39,359 nt of DNA from Alistipes sp. (GCA_017631035.1 JAGBUB010000031.1:1-39359); one strand, 5' to 3'; positions 1 to 8,576 are shown, counted from the stretch's first letter. The notes: a model not told the origin generated them from the letters alone. Made by a program: numbers and translations.

Positions 1-54
1 AACGGTCACCGTCAGTACCTCACCCAGATTCTCGTGGAGGATATTGTTGCATAA
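1..54 (+). CDS. rplU: 50S ribosomal protein L21, C-terminal end only
   Basis: Only the last 17 codons and the TAA stop are in the window. The ending, with GHRQYLTQILVEDI, matches the C-terminus of L21, where a Gly-His-Arg-Gln motif precedes the last strand. rpmA follows 18 bases later, the usual rplU-rpmA order. L21 binds 23S rRNA in the large ribosomal subunit. The start lies outside the window. Confidence 0.85.
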   Translation, partial: NGHRQYLTQILVEDIVA

Positions 55-72
55 TTAAAACTTTTAGAGAAA

Positions 73-333
73 ATGGCACACAAAAAAGGAGTAGGTAGTT
101 CAAAGAACGGCCGTGAGTCAGAGAGCAAGCGACTCGGTGTAAAGCTTTTCGGTGGTCAGTTCGCTAAGGCCGGCAACATCATCGTTCGTCAGCGTGGTAC
201 TGTTCACAACCCCGGTAACAACGTGGGTATGGGTAAGGATCACACCCTCTTCGCATTGGTAGATGGTACTGTAGAGTTCTGCAAGAAGTCTTCAGGTAAG
301 TCTTACGTTAGCGTAACTCCTCTTGCAGAGTAG
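73..333 (+). CDS. rpmA: 50S ribosomal protein L27
   Basis: This 86-residue protein is full length for L27. It opens with the conserved [16 protein letters not shown], the flexible N-terminal arm that reaches toward the peptidyl-transferase centre, and continues with the family motif [17 protein letters not shown]. It begins directly in the mature-like AHKK form, without the cleaved N-terminal extension found in some Firmicutes. It lies 18 bases after rplU and is followed by a strong terminator, so it ends the ribosomal operon. Confidence 0.98.
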   Translation: MAHKKGVGSSKNGRESESKRLGVKLFGGQFAKAGNIIVRQRGTVHNPGNNVGMGKDHTLFALVDGTVEFCKKSSGKSYVSVTPLAE

Positions 334-353
334 TTGCGTCATCGCAAAAGCAA

Positions 354-385
354 TAGCGGAATCCAGTAGGGTTCCGCTTTTTTTG
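354..385 (+). terminator. Rho-independent terminator of rplU-rpmA
   Basis: The stem GCGGAA/TTCCGC is extended by CC/GG around a short loop. A run of seven T follows on the plus strand, 20-50 bases after the rpmA stop. Confidence 0.85.
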
Positions 386-408
386 TTTTGGGAGTCTTAT
401 GACAAAAT

Positions 409-436
409 AAAGGCTGCACCGTTTGGGGCAGCCTTT
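409..436 (-). terminator. Terminator of the DUF2461 operon
   Basis: This is a perfect 9-bp inverted repeat, AAAGGCTGC/GCAGCCTTT, with a 10-base loop. It lies ten bases past the stop of the minus-strand gene and continues into a T-rich stretch on the minus strand. It forms a convergent pair with the rpmA terminator. Confidence 0.75.
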
Positions 437-446
437 GTCATATCTC

Positions 447-1115
447 TTACCAGCCCATCTCGCGGGCGTACTCTATGGCTCGGTTGAGTGTGTCGTTGAA
501 CTGACGTGTGCGACTGAACTGCTCGGCCGCGCGCTCAATGAAATCCTCGCGTAGGAAGAACTCCTTATCCACCATCTTCACCAAAAGGTAGTTGCGCAGT
601 CGGTAATACTCCGAGTGTGCATCCTCGGCCGACCATCCCTGTGGCATACGCTTCAGGGCCGATGACCAATCCACTTCAAAGCCCTCGGCGGCCTTGATCG
701 TAGCTTCGAAATTCTCGCCCTCGGTCATAATCTCCTCACGTACGCTCTTTATCTCGCCAGGCGTGGGGCAGTAGGCTCCCGTGCAGAGCATATAGTGGTT
801 CTGGTCAGGCTCGACGTGCATATAGTATCCCGAGAGGCCCGACTTCTTGCCTCGCGGACAAACATAAACGCCAAACCAAGTCTTGTAGGGTGTCTTGTCT
901 TTCGAAAAGCGTGTGTCGCGGTATATGCGATAGGTGGCATCCTTAGCCTTTACACCCTCCACCGTAGGGTCGAACTCCGCCATAGCCGCGATGAACGCCT
1001 CGGCCACTTCGTCCATACGGATCTTTACGTGTTTGTAGCGCTCACGGTTGGCCTCAAACCAGGTACGGTCGTTATTCTGGGACAGATCCTGCAGAAAATC
1101 CAATATCTCTCTCAT
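447..1115 (-). CDS. DUF2461 family protein (TIGR02453-type)
   Basis: The 222-residue protein matches the DUF2461 family in length and motifs: an N-terminal NNDRTWFEANRERY block and the central YRIYRDTRFSKDKTPYKTW block, which is rich in basic and aromatic residues. Members are cytoplasmic, widespread and have no firm biochemical role that I know of. It has no signal peptide or membrane segment. It is the last gene of a three-gene minus-strand operon. Its ATG lies 12 bases after the stop of the metallophosphoesterase gene, and a terminator follows its own stop. Family assignment is confident; function is unknown. Confidence 0.85.
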   Translation of the reverse strand: MREILDFLQDLSQNNDRTWFEANRERYKHVKIRMDEVAEAFIAAMAEFDPTVEGVKAKDATYRIYRDTRFSKDKTPYKTWFGVYVCPRGKKSGLSGYYMHVEPDQNHYMLCTGAYCPTPGEIKSVREEIMTEGENFEATIKAAEGFEVDWSSALKRMPQGWSAEDAHSEYYRLRNYLLVKMVDKEFFLREDFIERAAEQFSRTRQFNDTLNRAIEYAREMGW

Positions 1116-1127
1116 CGTTTCCGGTGT

Positions 1128-2588
1128 TTACTCCTTGATAAATAGCCACTTGTCGGGTATAGCCTGTCGTGGCAGGCTGATGCTCTCGAGGCTAATCTCT
1201 AACCCCTCGCCCTGACAATCTTCGTAATATACAACGCGAATATCGTGATAACCAGCGTCAAGTGCCACCTTCGCCTTGGCTCGGTTGTCCATCGAGTGCG
1301 ACTCTCCGAAGTCAAGCACCAAACGCCCGTCAATGTAGAGCAGTGCGCCATCGTCGCAGACAATATGGAACTGATATACATCGCGCTGTGGGATGGATAT
1401 AATGCCCTCGAACTCATAGCCATAGTAATCCTCTGAAGGGGCATCTGTGACGATGAAGTTTTTCATCACACCCTCGCCAATGCGCTTGCCCTTGTGTGGG
1501 AAGTCGGGCAGATTCTTGTACGCACCCTCGTAGTATGTGTATGCTACGCCCTGCTGTGAGGGGGTGTATGTCTTGGCGGGGAGGTACTCCATTTCGTTGA
1601 TATCGTCCTCGGTGATGCCGATGGGGTAGTGGTAGAGCAGTTCGCTGAAGGAGGGTGTCGAAATCCACGTGTCGAAGCGTCGCTCGCCCTCATAGAGGTC
1701 GATGATACGTGCTCCGCGTGGCAGGCCTCCGTAGGCGTTGAAGCCCGATACGCGTCCGTAGGCAAGTGCTATGTCGAAGTGCTGACCAATATAATCGTTC
1801 TCGTGGTCGTGACCCACGAACATTCCTATAACATCGCCCATCTCCACGGCTGAAAGGAGAAAACCGCTATTGAGTTCTGCCGAGCCGATACCTGAGCCAT
1901 CGCCATTGCGGCCATACATCTCGGGGGCTTGGTCGATGAGACGATATTCGGGTGTGGGGATATGGCAGAATACCAGCGCAGGTATAGGCGTGCCGCCGTT
2001 TTGTGCGGTGTAGCGGGCGCTCTGCTCGCGATACCACGATGTTACCTCCCACGGCATCCAAGCGTAGGTGCCGAGTTGTGCCCAGTCGGAGGTGTAGTCG
2101 CCCGAATCGAGGCAGTAGAGCAGTGCACTGACTTTGTCCGAGTCGCTTGCCAGAACGGGAAGAGTGTAGTTGCCACAGCCACTCAGCTCAGGGCCCTTCT
2201 CGCCGATGAATAGCGGATCGGTGGCGAGGATGTCGTATATAGAGTCGCGTTGCATCACCTCGGGGTCGTGGTTGCCCATCGTTACGGCATAGGGTATGCC
2301 GGCGCGTTGCATAATGCTCATAATGTGTCGCCATCCCTTCTCGGCGGGCTGGCTTGTGACTATGTCTCCTGTGAGAATCACCACATCGGGACGCTCCTTC
2401 GCAATTACAGCGAGCAGTGTGTCGGCTACTGGAGCACTCTTGGGGTCATCTGCCGAGAGGTGTATGTCGGTGAATTGGGCAATGCGCAGTCGCCCATCGT
2501 GAAAACGTAACGTAGGCTTGTGGGCCGATGGCGACGAGCAGGCTACCAAACCAACGAAGAGCAATAGGAATAGGATTGTTCTTCTCAT
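1128..2588 (-). CDS. Lipoprotein metallophosphoesterase with C-terminal PA14 domain
   Basis: I chose the ATG at 2588 (486 residues) because it gives a clean lipoprotein signal, MRRTILFLLLFVGLVAC, with the lipid-bearing Cys at residue 17. The frame is open further upstream, but that stretch overlaps the preceding gene and reads as non-native. Calcineurin-like phosphoesterase motifs follow in order: D41-x-H43 (FTDIHL), GD at 74-75, GNHD at 105-108, a later CHIP histidine, and GHDHEND. Together they supply the two-metal site. Residues of about 360-475 look like a PA14 domain (VYQFHIVCDDGALLYIDG, then LDAGYHDIRVVYYE), which usually binds carbohydrate. The likely role is an envelope-anchored phosphoesterase tethered to a glycan or glycoconjugate. 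The substrate is unknown. The start lies seven bases after the small Cys-rich gene. Confidence 0.85.
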   Translation of the reverse strand: MRRTILFLLLFVGLVACSSPSAHKPTLRFHDGRLRIAQFTDIHLSADDPKSAPVADTLLAVIAKERPDVVILTGDIVTSQPAEKGWRHIMSIMQRAGIPYAVTMGNHDPEVMQRDSIYDILATDPLFIGEKGPELSGCGNYTLPVLASDSDKVSALLYCLDSGDYTSDWAQLGTYAWMPWEVTSWYREQSARYTAQNGGTPIPALVFCHIPTPEYRLIDQAPEMYGRNGDGSGIGSAELNSGFLLSAVEMGDVIGMFVGHDHENDYIGQHFDIALAYGRVSGFNAYGGLPRGARIIDLYEGERRFDTWISTPSFSELLYHYPIGITEDDINEMEYLPAKTYTPSQQGVAYTYYEGAYKNLPDFPHKGKRIGEGVMKNFIVTDAPSEDYYGYEFEGIISIPQRDVYQFHIVCDDGALLYIDGRLVLDFGESHSMDNRAKAKVALDAGYHDIRVVYYEDCQGEGLEISLESISLPRQAIPDKWLFIKE

Positions 2589-2595
2589 AGGGCGT

Positions 2596-2859
2596 CTATT
2601 TTTCCGCTGTGTGGTCGATGTCGCACGACGAGCAGTTGCCGTGACAACCCAAGTCGGCACAATCGGTACCGGTGTCTTCGCGTGACTCCTGCACGGCACA
2701 TTTAATGCCCAGGCGCTGCATATTCTTGTTGGTAGCAATCTCCGAGTCGATGTCGTGTCCTTTGAAAATCTGTGTGAGCGACATACCCAAAAAGAAGAAT
2801 CCGACCAAGCCGATTGAGATGAGTACGACTACTAATATGGTGGAAAATGATGTTGCCAT
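2596..2859 (-). CDS. Small Cys-rich single-pass membrane protein (possible NqrM-like)
   Basis: The 87-residue protein has one N-terminal membrane helix (about residues 6-28), a short polar linker and a Cys-rich tail with C54, C67, C72, C76 and C79 (CADLGCHGNCSSCD). I do not recognise it with certainty. The layout of one helix, a short basic turn and a Cys-rich cytoplasmic tail resembles NqrM, a small protein needed to install the iron centre of Na+-NQR. The related Rnf complex is encoded in this same window about 9 kb away. That link is inference. It is the first gene of the operon, 7 bases before the phosphoesterase, and has a well-formed promoter about 45 bases upstream. Confidence 0.6.
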   Translation of the reverse strand: MATSFSTILVVVLISIGLVGFFFLGMSLTQIFKGHDIDSEIATNKNMQRLGIKCAVQESREDTGTDCADLGCHGNCSSCDIDHTAEK

Positions 2860-2890
2860 AAGGTATATGGTGTTAAAAATGGTTATTTAG

Positions 2891-2921
2891 TTGAATTTCT
2901 CTCGACAAATTTATATATTTG
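2891..2921 (+). promoter_or_regulatory. Promoter of trkA
   Basis: TTG at 2891-2893, a gap of exactly 20 bases and TATATTTG at 2914-2921 fit the Bacteroidetes sigma consensus. Transcription should begin near 2927, giving a leader of about 75 bases before trkA. Confidence 0.75.
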
Positions 2922-2936
2922 TATGTTAATTTGCAA
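2906..2936 (-). promoter_or_regulatory. Promoter of the Cys-rich/phosphoesterase/DUF2461 operon
   Basis: On the minus strand TTG (2936-2934), a 20-base gap and TAAATTTG (2913-2906) form a consensus promoter. Its -7 box abuts the trkA -7 box without a single intervening base. Transcription should begin near 2899, about 40 bases before the ATG at 2859. Confidence 0.75.
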
Positions 2937-3000
2937 GATTATATGCCTTTTGCTGCTCGATGTGGCGCAAAGGTTGCCGATGAGCATTAAGATGTAAGCG

Positions 3001-4341
3001 ATGAAGATAGTAATTTCAGGAATTGGAGAGATGGGTAGCCACTTGGCACGTATGCTTAGTGGTAATGGCCACGATATTACCGTAATCGACAGCGACAGCA
3101 AGGCGCTGAACGAACTCGGCAACCTGGCCGACTTGATTACCGTTGAGGGTGACACCACAACCTTTGCCGTGTTGCGTCGTGCCGGCGTAAGACGTTGCGA
3201 TCTGTTCATTGCCGTTAATCACGACGAGAATATGAACATTCTCTCTGCAATTATGGCCAAGCAGCTGGGCGCTAAGAAGTCTATCGCCCGCATCGACCAT
3301 AACGAGTACCTCGAGCCAAATAACAAGGAGATGTTCATCGATATGGGTATCGACTACCTCTTCCACCCCGAGCAGGTGGCCGCCCTGGAGGTTACCAACC
3401 TTTTGGGTCACACCTCTACAACCGACTATGTCGACTTCTCGGGCGGATTGCTGGCGCTGGTAGTAGTTAAGTTGGAGCCCACATCACCATTGATTGGTCG
3501 CAAGTTGATGGATCTTGCCGACGATGGCTCAATCTCGGAGTTCCGTGCCGTAGCCATCACACGAGGCAGCCAGACTATCATCCCCCGCGGACAGGATGTC
3601 TTCTTCGAGGGCGATGTTGTGTATATCATCTCGCGTAAGGATGCAGCCAAGCGAGTGACCGAACTTTCAGGTCAGAAGAGTGTCGAGGTTAAGAATCTGA
3701 TGATTTTGGGAGGTTCGCGTATTGGCGTGAGAGTTGCTCTGGAGCTTCAGGACGATATGAATGTGAAGATGATTGAGTATAATGGCGAGAAGGCTTATCG
3801 CTTGGCCGAGGAGCTGGATCGTACGCTCATCATTCACGAGGATGGCCGTAATCTCGATGCAATGCTGGAGGAGGGACTCTCGACTACTGATGCATTCCTT
3901 GCCGTTACAGGCCGTAGTGAGACCAATATCCTTGCTGCTATGCAGGCCAAGCGAATGGGCGTGAAGAAGGTTATTGCCGAGGTGGAGAACCTGAACTATA
4001 TACGTCTTGCCGAGAGTGTAGGTATCGACACCATCATCAATAAGAAACGTGTCACGGCGTCGAATATCTTCCGCTTTACTATGTCTACCGATGTGCAGGC
4101 CATACGTTGCCTGTCGGGTAGCGAGGCCGAGGTGCTGGAGTTTATCGTTAAGCCCAATTCGCCTGCTACCAAGTGTATGATTAAGGATATGCGCCTGCCG
4201 CAGGATGTCATCATCGGTGGTATTGTGCGAGGCGACAAGGTGTTCATCGCTGTGGGTGATACACGTATCAATGCCTACGATAGAGTGGTTGTCTTCTCGA
4301 TGCCGGGATCGATTGCCACCGTGGGCGAGTTCTTTAACTAG
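3001..4341 (+). CDS. trkA: Trk potassium-uptake regulatory subunit TrkA
   Basis: At 446 residues this is a full-length TrkA: two tandem RCK modules, each an NAD-binding Rossmann domain followed by a TrkA_C domain. The first Rossmann loop is GIGEMGSHLA near residue 7, with the acidic VIDSD after it. The second begins LGGSRIGVRVA in the middle of the protein. TrkA is the cytoplasmic NAD(H)/ATP-responsive gate of the TrkH/TrkG potassium channel. The channel gene is not beside it here. Downstream lies a GH3-like gene after 92 bases without an evident terminator. Confidence 0.95.
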   Translation: MKIVISGIGEMGSHLARMLSGNGHDITVIDSDSKALNELGNLADLITVEGDTTTFAVLRRAGVRRCDLFIAVNHDENMNILSAIMAKQLGAKKSIARIDHNEYLEPNNKEMFIDMGIDYLFHPEQVAALEVTNLLGHTSTTDYVDFSGGLLALVVVKLEPTSPLIGRKLMDLADDGSISEFRAVAITRGSQTIIPRGQDVFFEGDVVYIISRKDAAKRVTELSGQKSVEVKNLMILGGSRIGVRVALELQDDMNVKMIEYNGEKAYRLAEELDRTLIIHEDGRNLDAMLEEGLSTTDAFLAVTGRSETNILAAMQAKRMGVKKVIAEVENLNYIRLAESVGIDTIINKKRVTASNIFRFTMSTDVQAIRCLSGSEAEVLEFIVKPNSPATKCMIKDMRLPQDVIIGGIVRGDKVFIAVGDTRINAYDRVVVFSMPGSIATVGEFFN

Positions 4342-4433
4342 AAGTTCTTACCAAACTTATTATAAACAGAAGACCGAACAGAGTGCTTTTTTCTGCCCCG
4401 ATAGTGGAGGCGGATAACTAAAATGTACTTTAT

Positions 4434-5900
4434 ATGTCGGTTTTGGGAGTATTGATGCGACGTGCTATGCTTTCGCGTTGTAGTCGTATCGAACGTGCAG
4501 TGCGACGTGCTGTCGAGGAGCAGTATTCGACACTCTATAGATTGATTGAGCGTGGCCGTAATACATCCTTCGGTTGCGATGTGGGACTCGGTCGGGTGCA
4601 CAATGCCGAGCAGTTTGCCCGCGCGGTGAGGCGCTTCGACTACGCCTCCTTTACGCCATACATCGAGCGTATGCGTGGTGGCGAGCCAAACGTTGCTGTC
4701 CCGGGACGGGTCGATATGTTTGCCCGCTCGTCAGGAACATCAGCTCGTAGTAAATATATTCCCATCACGCGCCGAGCCTTGTATGGCAACCATCTGCGAG
4801 GTATGGCCGATGCTGTGGCCTTGTATCTGAGGGCTAATCCATCGTCAGAGCTTTTCGATGGACGCACACTCACGATGGCAGGCCATTGCCAGCGCGAGGG
4901 CAGAGCCCTGGTGGGCGATTTGTCGGCACTGCTGGTTGTAGCCACGGGCCGTTGGGGTGAGTTGGTGCGAGCACCGAGCCGTAGGGCGGCACTCATCGAG
5001 GATTTCGATGCAAAGTGCGAGGCTATCTGCGAAGAGTGTGCGGTTGAGGATATCAGAGCCTTGGCAGGTGTGCCGTCGTGGAATATGGCTCTTGTAAGAC
5101 GCCTGTTGGAGTGGTCTGAAAAGGAGCACTTGTGTGAAGTGTGGCCCCGCATAGAACTCTTTATGCACGGTGGAGTCAGCTTTCATCCCTATCGAGCCGC
5201 TTTTGAGAGTGCGGTGGGGCGGAAGATTAACTATTGGGAGAGTTATAACGCCTCGGAGGGTTTCATTGCCGTGGCCGAGGAGTGTAACTCGGATGAGATG
5301 TTGCTTATGCCTCACTATGGGTGCTATTATGAGTTTGCCCGAGGCGAGAATGTCGTGCCATTGGAGGGAGTGCGTTGTGGTGCGGAGTATGCCGTGCTGA
5401 TGAGTAGCGAGAATGGTCTTTGGCGCTATGAGTTGGGTGATATGGTGAAATTTACATCAGTCGACCCATATAAGATAAAGATTGTTGGTCGTACCAAACA
5501 ATATATAAATGCCTTCGGCGAGGAGCTGATGATTGGCAATGTTGAGCAAGCTCTACTCTACACTTGCTCGGCGACGGGCGCTGTGGTGGAGGAGTTTACC
5601 GTCTCTGCGCAGTTCCTGCCCCGAATGGGTGGTTATCATAGATGGGTTGTGGAGTTTGTGCGTCGGCCCGATAGCGTGGAACGCTTTGCCGAGGTGTTGG
5701 ACTCCAAGTTGCGAAGCCTAAATTCGGACTACGATGCCAAGCGCAAGAGCGTGATGCAACCTCTACGGGTAGTGGTCGTGCCTCGTGGTACATTCCATCG
5801 CTGGCAGATCAAGGAGCGTAGACGCAAGATACCCCGCCTTAATGGTGACTCGGCTATGAGCGATGCGCTGATAGCAATGAGTAGGGCAGAGTCCTTATGA
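4434..5900 (+). CDS. GH3-like acyl-acid-amido synthetase
   Basis: The 488-residue protein belongs to the GH3 family, adenylating enzymes best known from plants, where they conjugate amino acids to hormones. The three nucleotide-binding motifs are visible: SSGTSARSKYIP (about residues 98-109), YNASEGF in the middle, and YELGDMVKF, followed by the hinge region IVGRTKQYINAFGEE. There is no signal peptide, so it is cytoplasmic. Bacterial members, common in Bacteroidetes, have no settled substrate; forming an acyl-adenylate and then an amide is the family reaction. It lies 92 bases after trkA and 38 before the kinase gene. The start is the first ATG of an otherwise unambiguous frame. Confidence 0.88.
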   Translation: MSVLGVLMRRAMLSRCSRIERAVRRAVEEQYSTLYRLIERGRNTSFGCDVGLGRVHNAEQFARAVRRFDYASFTPYIERMRGGEPNVAVPGRVDMFARSSGTSARSKYIPITRRALYGNHLRGMADAVALYLRANPSSELFDGRTLTMAGHCQREGRALVGDLSALLVVATGRWGELVRAPSRRAALIEDFDAKCEAICEECAVEDIRALAGVPSWNMALVRRLLEWSEKEHLCEVWPRIELFMHGGVSFHPYRAAFESAVGRKINYWESYNASEGFIAVAEECNSDEMLLMPHYGCYYEFARGENVVPLEGVRCGAEYAVLMSSENGLWRYELGDMVKFTSVDPYKIKIVGRTKQYINAFGEELMIGNVEQALLYTCSATGAVVEEFTVSAQFLPRMGGYHRWVVEFVRRPDSVERFAEVLDSKLRSLNSDYDAKRKSVMQPLRVVVVPRGTFHRWQIKERRRKIPRLNGDSAMSDALIAMSRAESL

Positions 5901-5938
5901 GGCCTAGAAAAGAAAATAAATGAAGAATAGATAAATAT

Positions 5939-6550
5939 ATGTATGTAGCAATAGCTGGAAATATTGGTAGCGGTAAGACTACGCTTACGGAGATTCTTAC
6001 ACGCCGCTATGGTGCAAAGGCATATTACGAGGAGAGTGATAACCCCTACCTCGGCGATTTCTATGAGGATATGAGCCGCTGGGCTTTTCAGTTGCAGATA
6101 TCGTTCCTTGGAAGCCGCATTGAGCAGACTTTGGATATGCTCCGCTCGGGCGGGAAGGATATATTTCAGGATCGCACCATCTACGAGGATGCCCATATCT
6201 TTGCCGACAATCTGCATCGTATGGGACTTATCTCGTCGCGCGACTTTGCTACCTATATGAAAATCTTCGATCTGACAACAACGCTCATCCCGGAGCCCGA
6301 TGTGCTTATCTACCTGCGTGCGAGCATCCCTACTCTGGTTACACAAATCAAGCGTCGAGGACGTGCCTACGAGATGAATATCGACGAGGGGTATTTGCAG
6401 CGCCTTAACGATAAGTATGAGCATTGGATTAATAATATATATAAGGGTAGGGTACTTATCATCGACAAGGATGTCGACGACTTTGTGGCCGACGAGAGTG
6501 TTGTCGACCGCATATGTGAGCAGTTGGATCAGTTAGCCGCCGAGTTGTAG
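5939..6550 (+). CDS. Deoxynucleoside kinase (dNK family)
   Basis: The 203-residue protein has a P-loop GNIGSGKT at residues 7-14. Next comes EESDNPYLGDFYED, the block that in dNK enzymes carries the catalytic acid and substrate contacts, then DRT at 78-80 with IYEDAHIF, and an Arg-rich lid (IKRRGRAYE). These fit bacterial deoxyadenosine/deoxyguanosine kinases, which phosphorylate salvaged deoxynucleosides with ATP. Exact base preference cannot be read from motifs alone. The gene is packed 2 bases before the methyltransferase gene, so the two are probably co-transcribed. Confidence 0.9.
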   Translation: MYVAIAGNIGSGKTTLTEILTRRYGAKAYYEESDNPYLGDFYEDMSRWAFQLQISFLGSRIEQTLDMLRSGGKDIFQDRTIYEDAHIFADNLHRMGLISSRDFATYMKIFDLTTTLIPEPDVLIYLRASIPTLVTQIKRRGRAYEMNIDEGYLQRLNDKYEHWINNIYKGRVLIIDKDVDDFVADESVVDRICEQLDQLAAEL

Positions 6551-6552
6551 TT

Positions 6553-7929
6553 ATGCAGTTACCAGAACTCTTTGTTGAGCGAATGCGTCGCGAATTGGGC
6601 GAGCAGGAGGCCGCGCTTCTGTGTGAGGCACTTGTGAGCGAGCCTTCAACCTCGGTCAGACTCAATCCGTGGAAGATGACTGAGCCACAGTGGCCGTCGG
6701 ATAAGGTGGCGTGGAGCCGTGATGGCTATTCGCTGCACGAGCGTCCCAACTTTACGTTAGACCCAGCGTTCCACGCTGGTGCATACTATGTGCAGGAGGC
6801 AAGTTCGCAGTTCGCGGGTTACATAATGGCACAGGCCGTTGGCGGACGTGAACGGTGCGAGGGGTTGCGAGTGCTTGATATGTGTGCCGCGCCCGGAGGC
6901 AAGAGTACCCACTATGCCTCGCTGGTTGGTCTGAGCGGATTGGTCGTTGCCAACGAGATAAATCGTAGCCGTGCCGCTGTGCTTGCCGATAATGCCCGTA
7001 AGTGGGGCTTGGGAAATATGGTCATCACGTGTAACGACTCCTCGCGTGTAGCCGAGTTTGAGCAGTGGTTCGACGTTGTGGCCGTAGATGCGCCTTGCTC
7101 GGGCGAGGGAATGTTTCGCAAATCGGAGGATGCCTGCGAGCAGTGGAGCGAAGCCAACGTGAAGATGTGTGCCGAGCGTCAGTGGGAGATTGTGCAGAAT
7201 GCCTTTGCAGCATTGCGCCCTGGTGGCGTGTTGATATATAGCACTTGTACGTTTAATCGCGAGGAGGATGAGGCCCTAGTTGGCCGCATCTGCGAGGAGT
7301 ATGGTGATGAGTTGGAGGCGGTAGACGCCATTCACGTATCCGATGAGTGGGGCGCTGTTGTAGGTCGCGAGGGTGTGTTCCAGACCTTCCGCTTCTTCCC
7401 GCATAGAGTCAAGGGTGAGGGTATGTTTATGGCCGTTGCACGCAAGCAGGGCCTGCCTACGTCGCGACGTCGTGCACCCAAGTCTCGCCGTGAGGTTATA
7501 ACCGCTGTGGATAAACAGGCTGTAAAGGAGTTAAGTCGCTGGGTGATGGAGCCCGAACAGATGCGTTTCTTTGCTGCCGGTGAGATGCTATATGCTTGTA
7601 GAGATGAGCATTATGACGAGATAAAGGCCTTGTCGTCGCGTCTGGCCGTGATTTATTCGGGCGTGGCTATGGGACAGATTTTTAAGAATAAACTAAAGCC
7701 CGATGGAGCGTTGGCCTTCTTCGTGGGGCTCAATCGTGAGGTATTGCCGGCGTGTGAGCTACCGCTCGAAGAGGCGTTGCAGTTCCTGCGTAAGCAGGAT
7801 ATGGCGCCAGGAGAGTTTACGGAGGGACTTAATTTGGTGCTCTATGAAGGTCGTGCGCTGGGTTTTGTAAAGCGAGTGGGTGGCCGAGTGAATAATATGT
7901 ACTCAAGTTCGCTCAGAATTTTGAAATAA
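6553..7929 (+). CDS. RsmF-like 16S rRNA m5C methyltransferase (NOL1/NOP2/Sun family)
   Basis: The 458-residue protein has a Rossmann SAM-binding motif DMCAAPGGKSTH (CAAPGGK at 111-117), motif IV VDAPCSGEGMFRK with Cys182, and motif VI YSTCTFNREED with catalytic Cys232. These are the two cysteines typical of RNA cytosine-5 methyltransferases. After about residue 290 comes a basic linker and a C-terminal region like the RsmF/YebU PUA-type RNA-binding tail. The expected product is m5C in 16S rRNA, probably the C1407 equivalent; the exact site is inference. It lies 2 bases after the kinase gene and 20 before the MerR-type gene. Confidence 0.9.
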   Translation: MQLPELFVERMRRELGEQEAALLCEALVSEPSTSVRLNPWKMTEPQWPSDKVAWSRDGYSLHERPNFTLDPAFHAGAYYVQEASSQFAGYIMAQAVGGRERCEGLRVLDMCAAPGGKSTHYASLVGLSGLVVANEINRSRAAVLADNARKWGLGNMVITCNDSSRVAEFEQWFDVVAVDAPCSGEGMFRKSEDACEQWSEANVKMCAERQWEIVQNAFAALRPGGVLIYSTCTFNREEDEALVGRICEEYGDELEAVDAIHVSDEWGAVVGREGVFQTFRFFPHRVKGEGMFMAVARKQGLPTSRRRAPKSRREVITAVDKQAVKELSRWVMEPEQMRFFAAGEMLYACRDEHYDEIKALSSRLAVIYSGVAMGQIFKNKLKPDGALAFFVGLNREVLPACELPLEEALQFLRKQDMAPGEFTEGLNLVLYEGRALGFVKRVGGRVNNMYSSSLRILK

Positions 7930-7949
7930 AACGAAAAAACCGATATACA

Positions 7950-8573
7950 ATGGCTGTTAAAAAAATCTATTACTCGATGGGCGAGGTGTCTGAGATGTTC
8001 GACGTGCGTCCGTCGCTTCTGCGTCATTGGGAGTCGCAGTTTGCGTGTCTGAAGCCTCATAAGAATCAGAAGGGTAACCGAATGTTCACCGAGGCTGATA
8101 TCGAGAAACTAAAGCAGATATATCATCTGGTCAAGGAGCGAGGTATGACCTTGAAGGGAGCTGCGCAGGTTATGCGTCGCAGTTCGCAAGACGAGCTTGC
8201 CCGCGAGACCCAGCTTCTGGAGCGTCTGCAGCGTATCCGTGCCGAGTTGCTGGAGGTGCGCGAGGAGCTTAAGAGTGCAGATGGCGAGCAGGTTATTGCC
8301 GTGTCGGATGGTGATGCGGAGCCTGCGGAGGGTGTAGAGATGCCCAAGAGCGTTGAGCCCAAGCCTAAGCGTGCGTCAGCAAAGCGAGTGAAGCAGCCCG
8401 CTCAGACAGTTGAGGCTGTGGAGGCTGTTGAGGAGGTTGCAGCGGCCGTTGAGCCTGCAGCCGAGAAGGAGCCTGTTGATGAGCAGCCCGTGCGTCGTTC
8501 GCCCCGCCGTAAGAAGAAGTCGGATGACGATAACAAGGAGTTGTTCCCATTTTATGAGCAGTCGCTCTTTTAG
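7950..8573 (+). CDS. MerR-family transcriptional regulator with long charged tail
   Basis: Residues of about 5-75 form a MerR-type winged helix-turn-helix: YYSMGEVSEMFDVRPSLLRHWE, then the wing FTEADIEKLKQIYHLVKERG. A short coiled-coil dimer helix follows at about 80-115. The last 90 residues are low-complexity, rich in Glu, Ala, Val and Lys and ending in a basic RRSPRRKKK patch. No metal or drug sensor domain is visible. MerR proteins of this size are common in Bacteroidetes next to nif3-like genes; their targets are unknown. The Nif3-like gene starts 3 bases after its stop. Confidence 0.88.
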   Translation: MAVKKIYYSMGEVSEMFDVRPSLLRHWESQFACLKPHKNQKGNRMFTEADIEKLKQIYHLVKERGMTLKGAAQVMRRSSQDELARETQLLERLQRIRAELLEVREELKSADGEQVIAVSDGDAEPAEGVEMPKSVEPKPKRASAKRVKQPAQTVEAVEAVEEVAAAVEPAAEKEPVDEQPVRRSPRRKKKSDDDNKELFPFYEQSLF

Positions 8574-8576
8574 CCT

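Noticed and set aside
2589-2738. N-terminal extension of the metallophosphoesterase
   Set aside because: It overlaps the end of the Cys-rich protein gene in another frame. The ATG at 2588 gives a proper lipoprotein signal.
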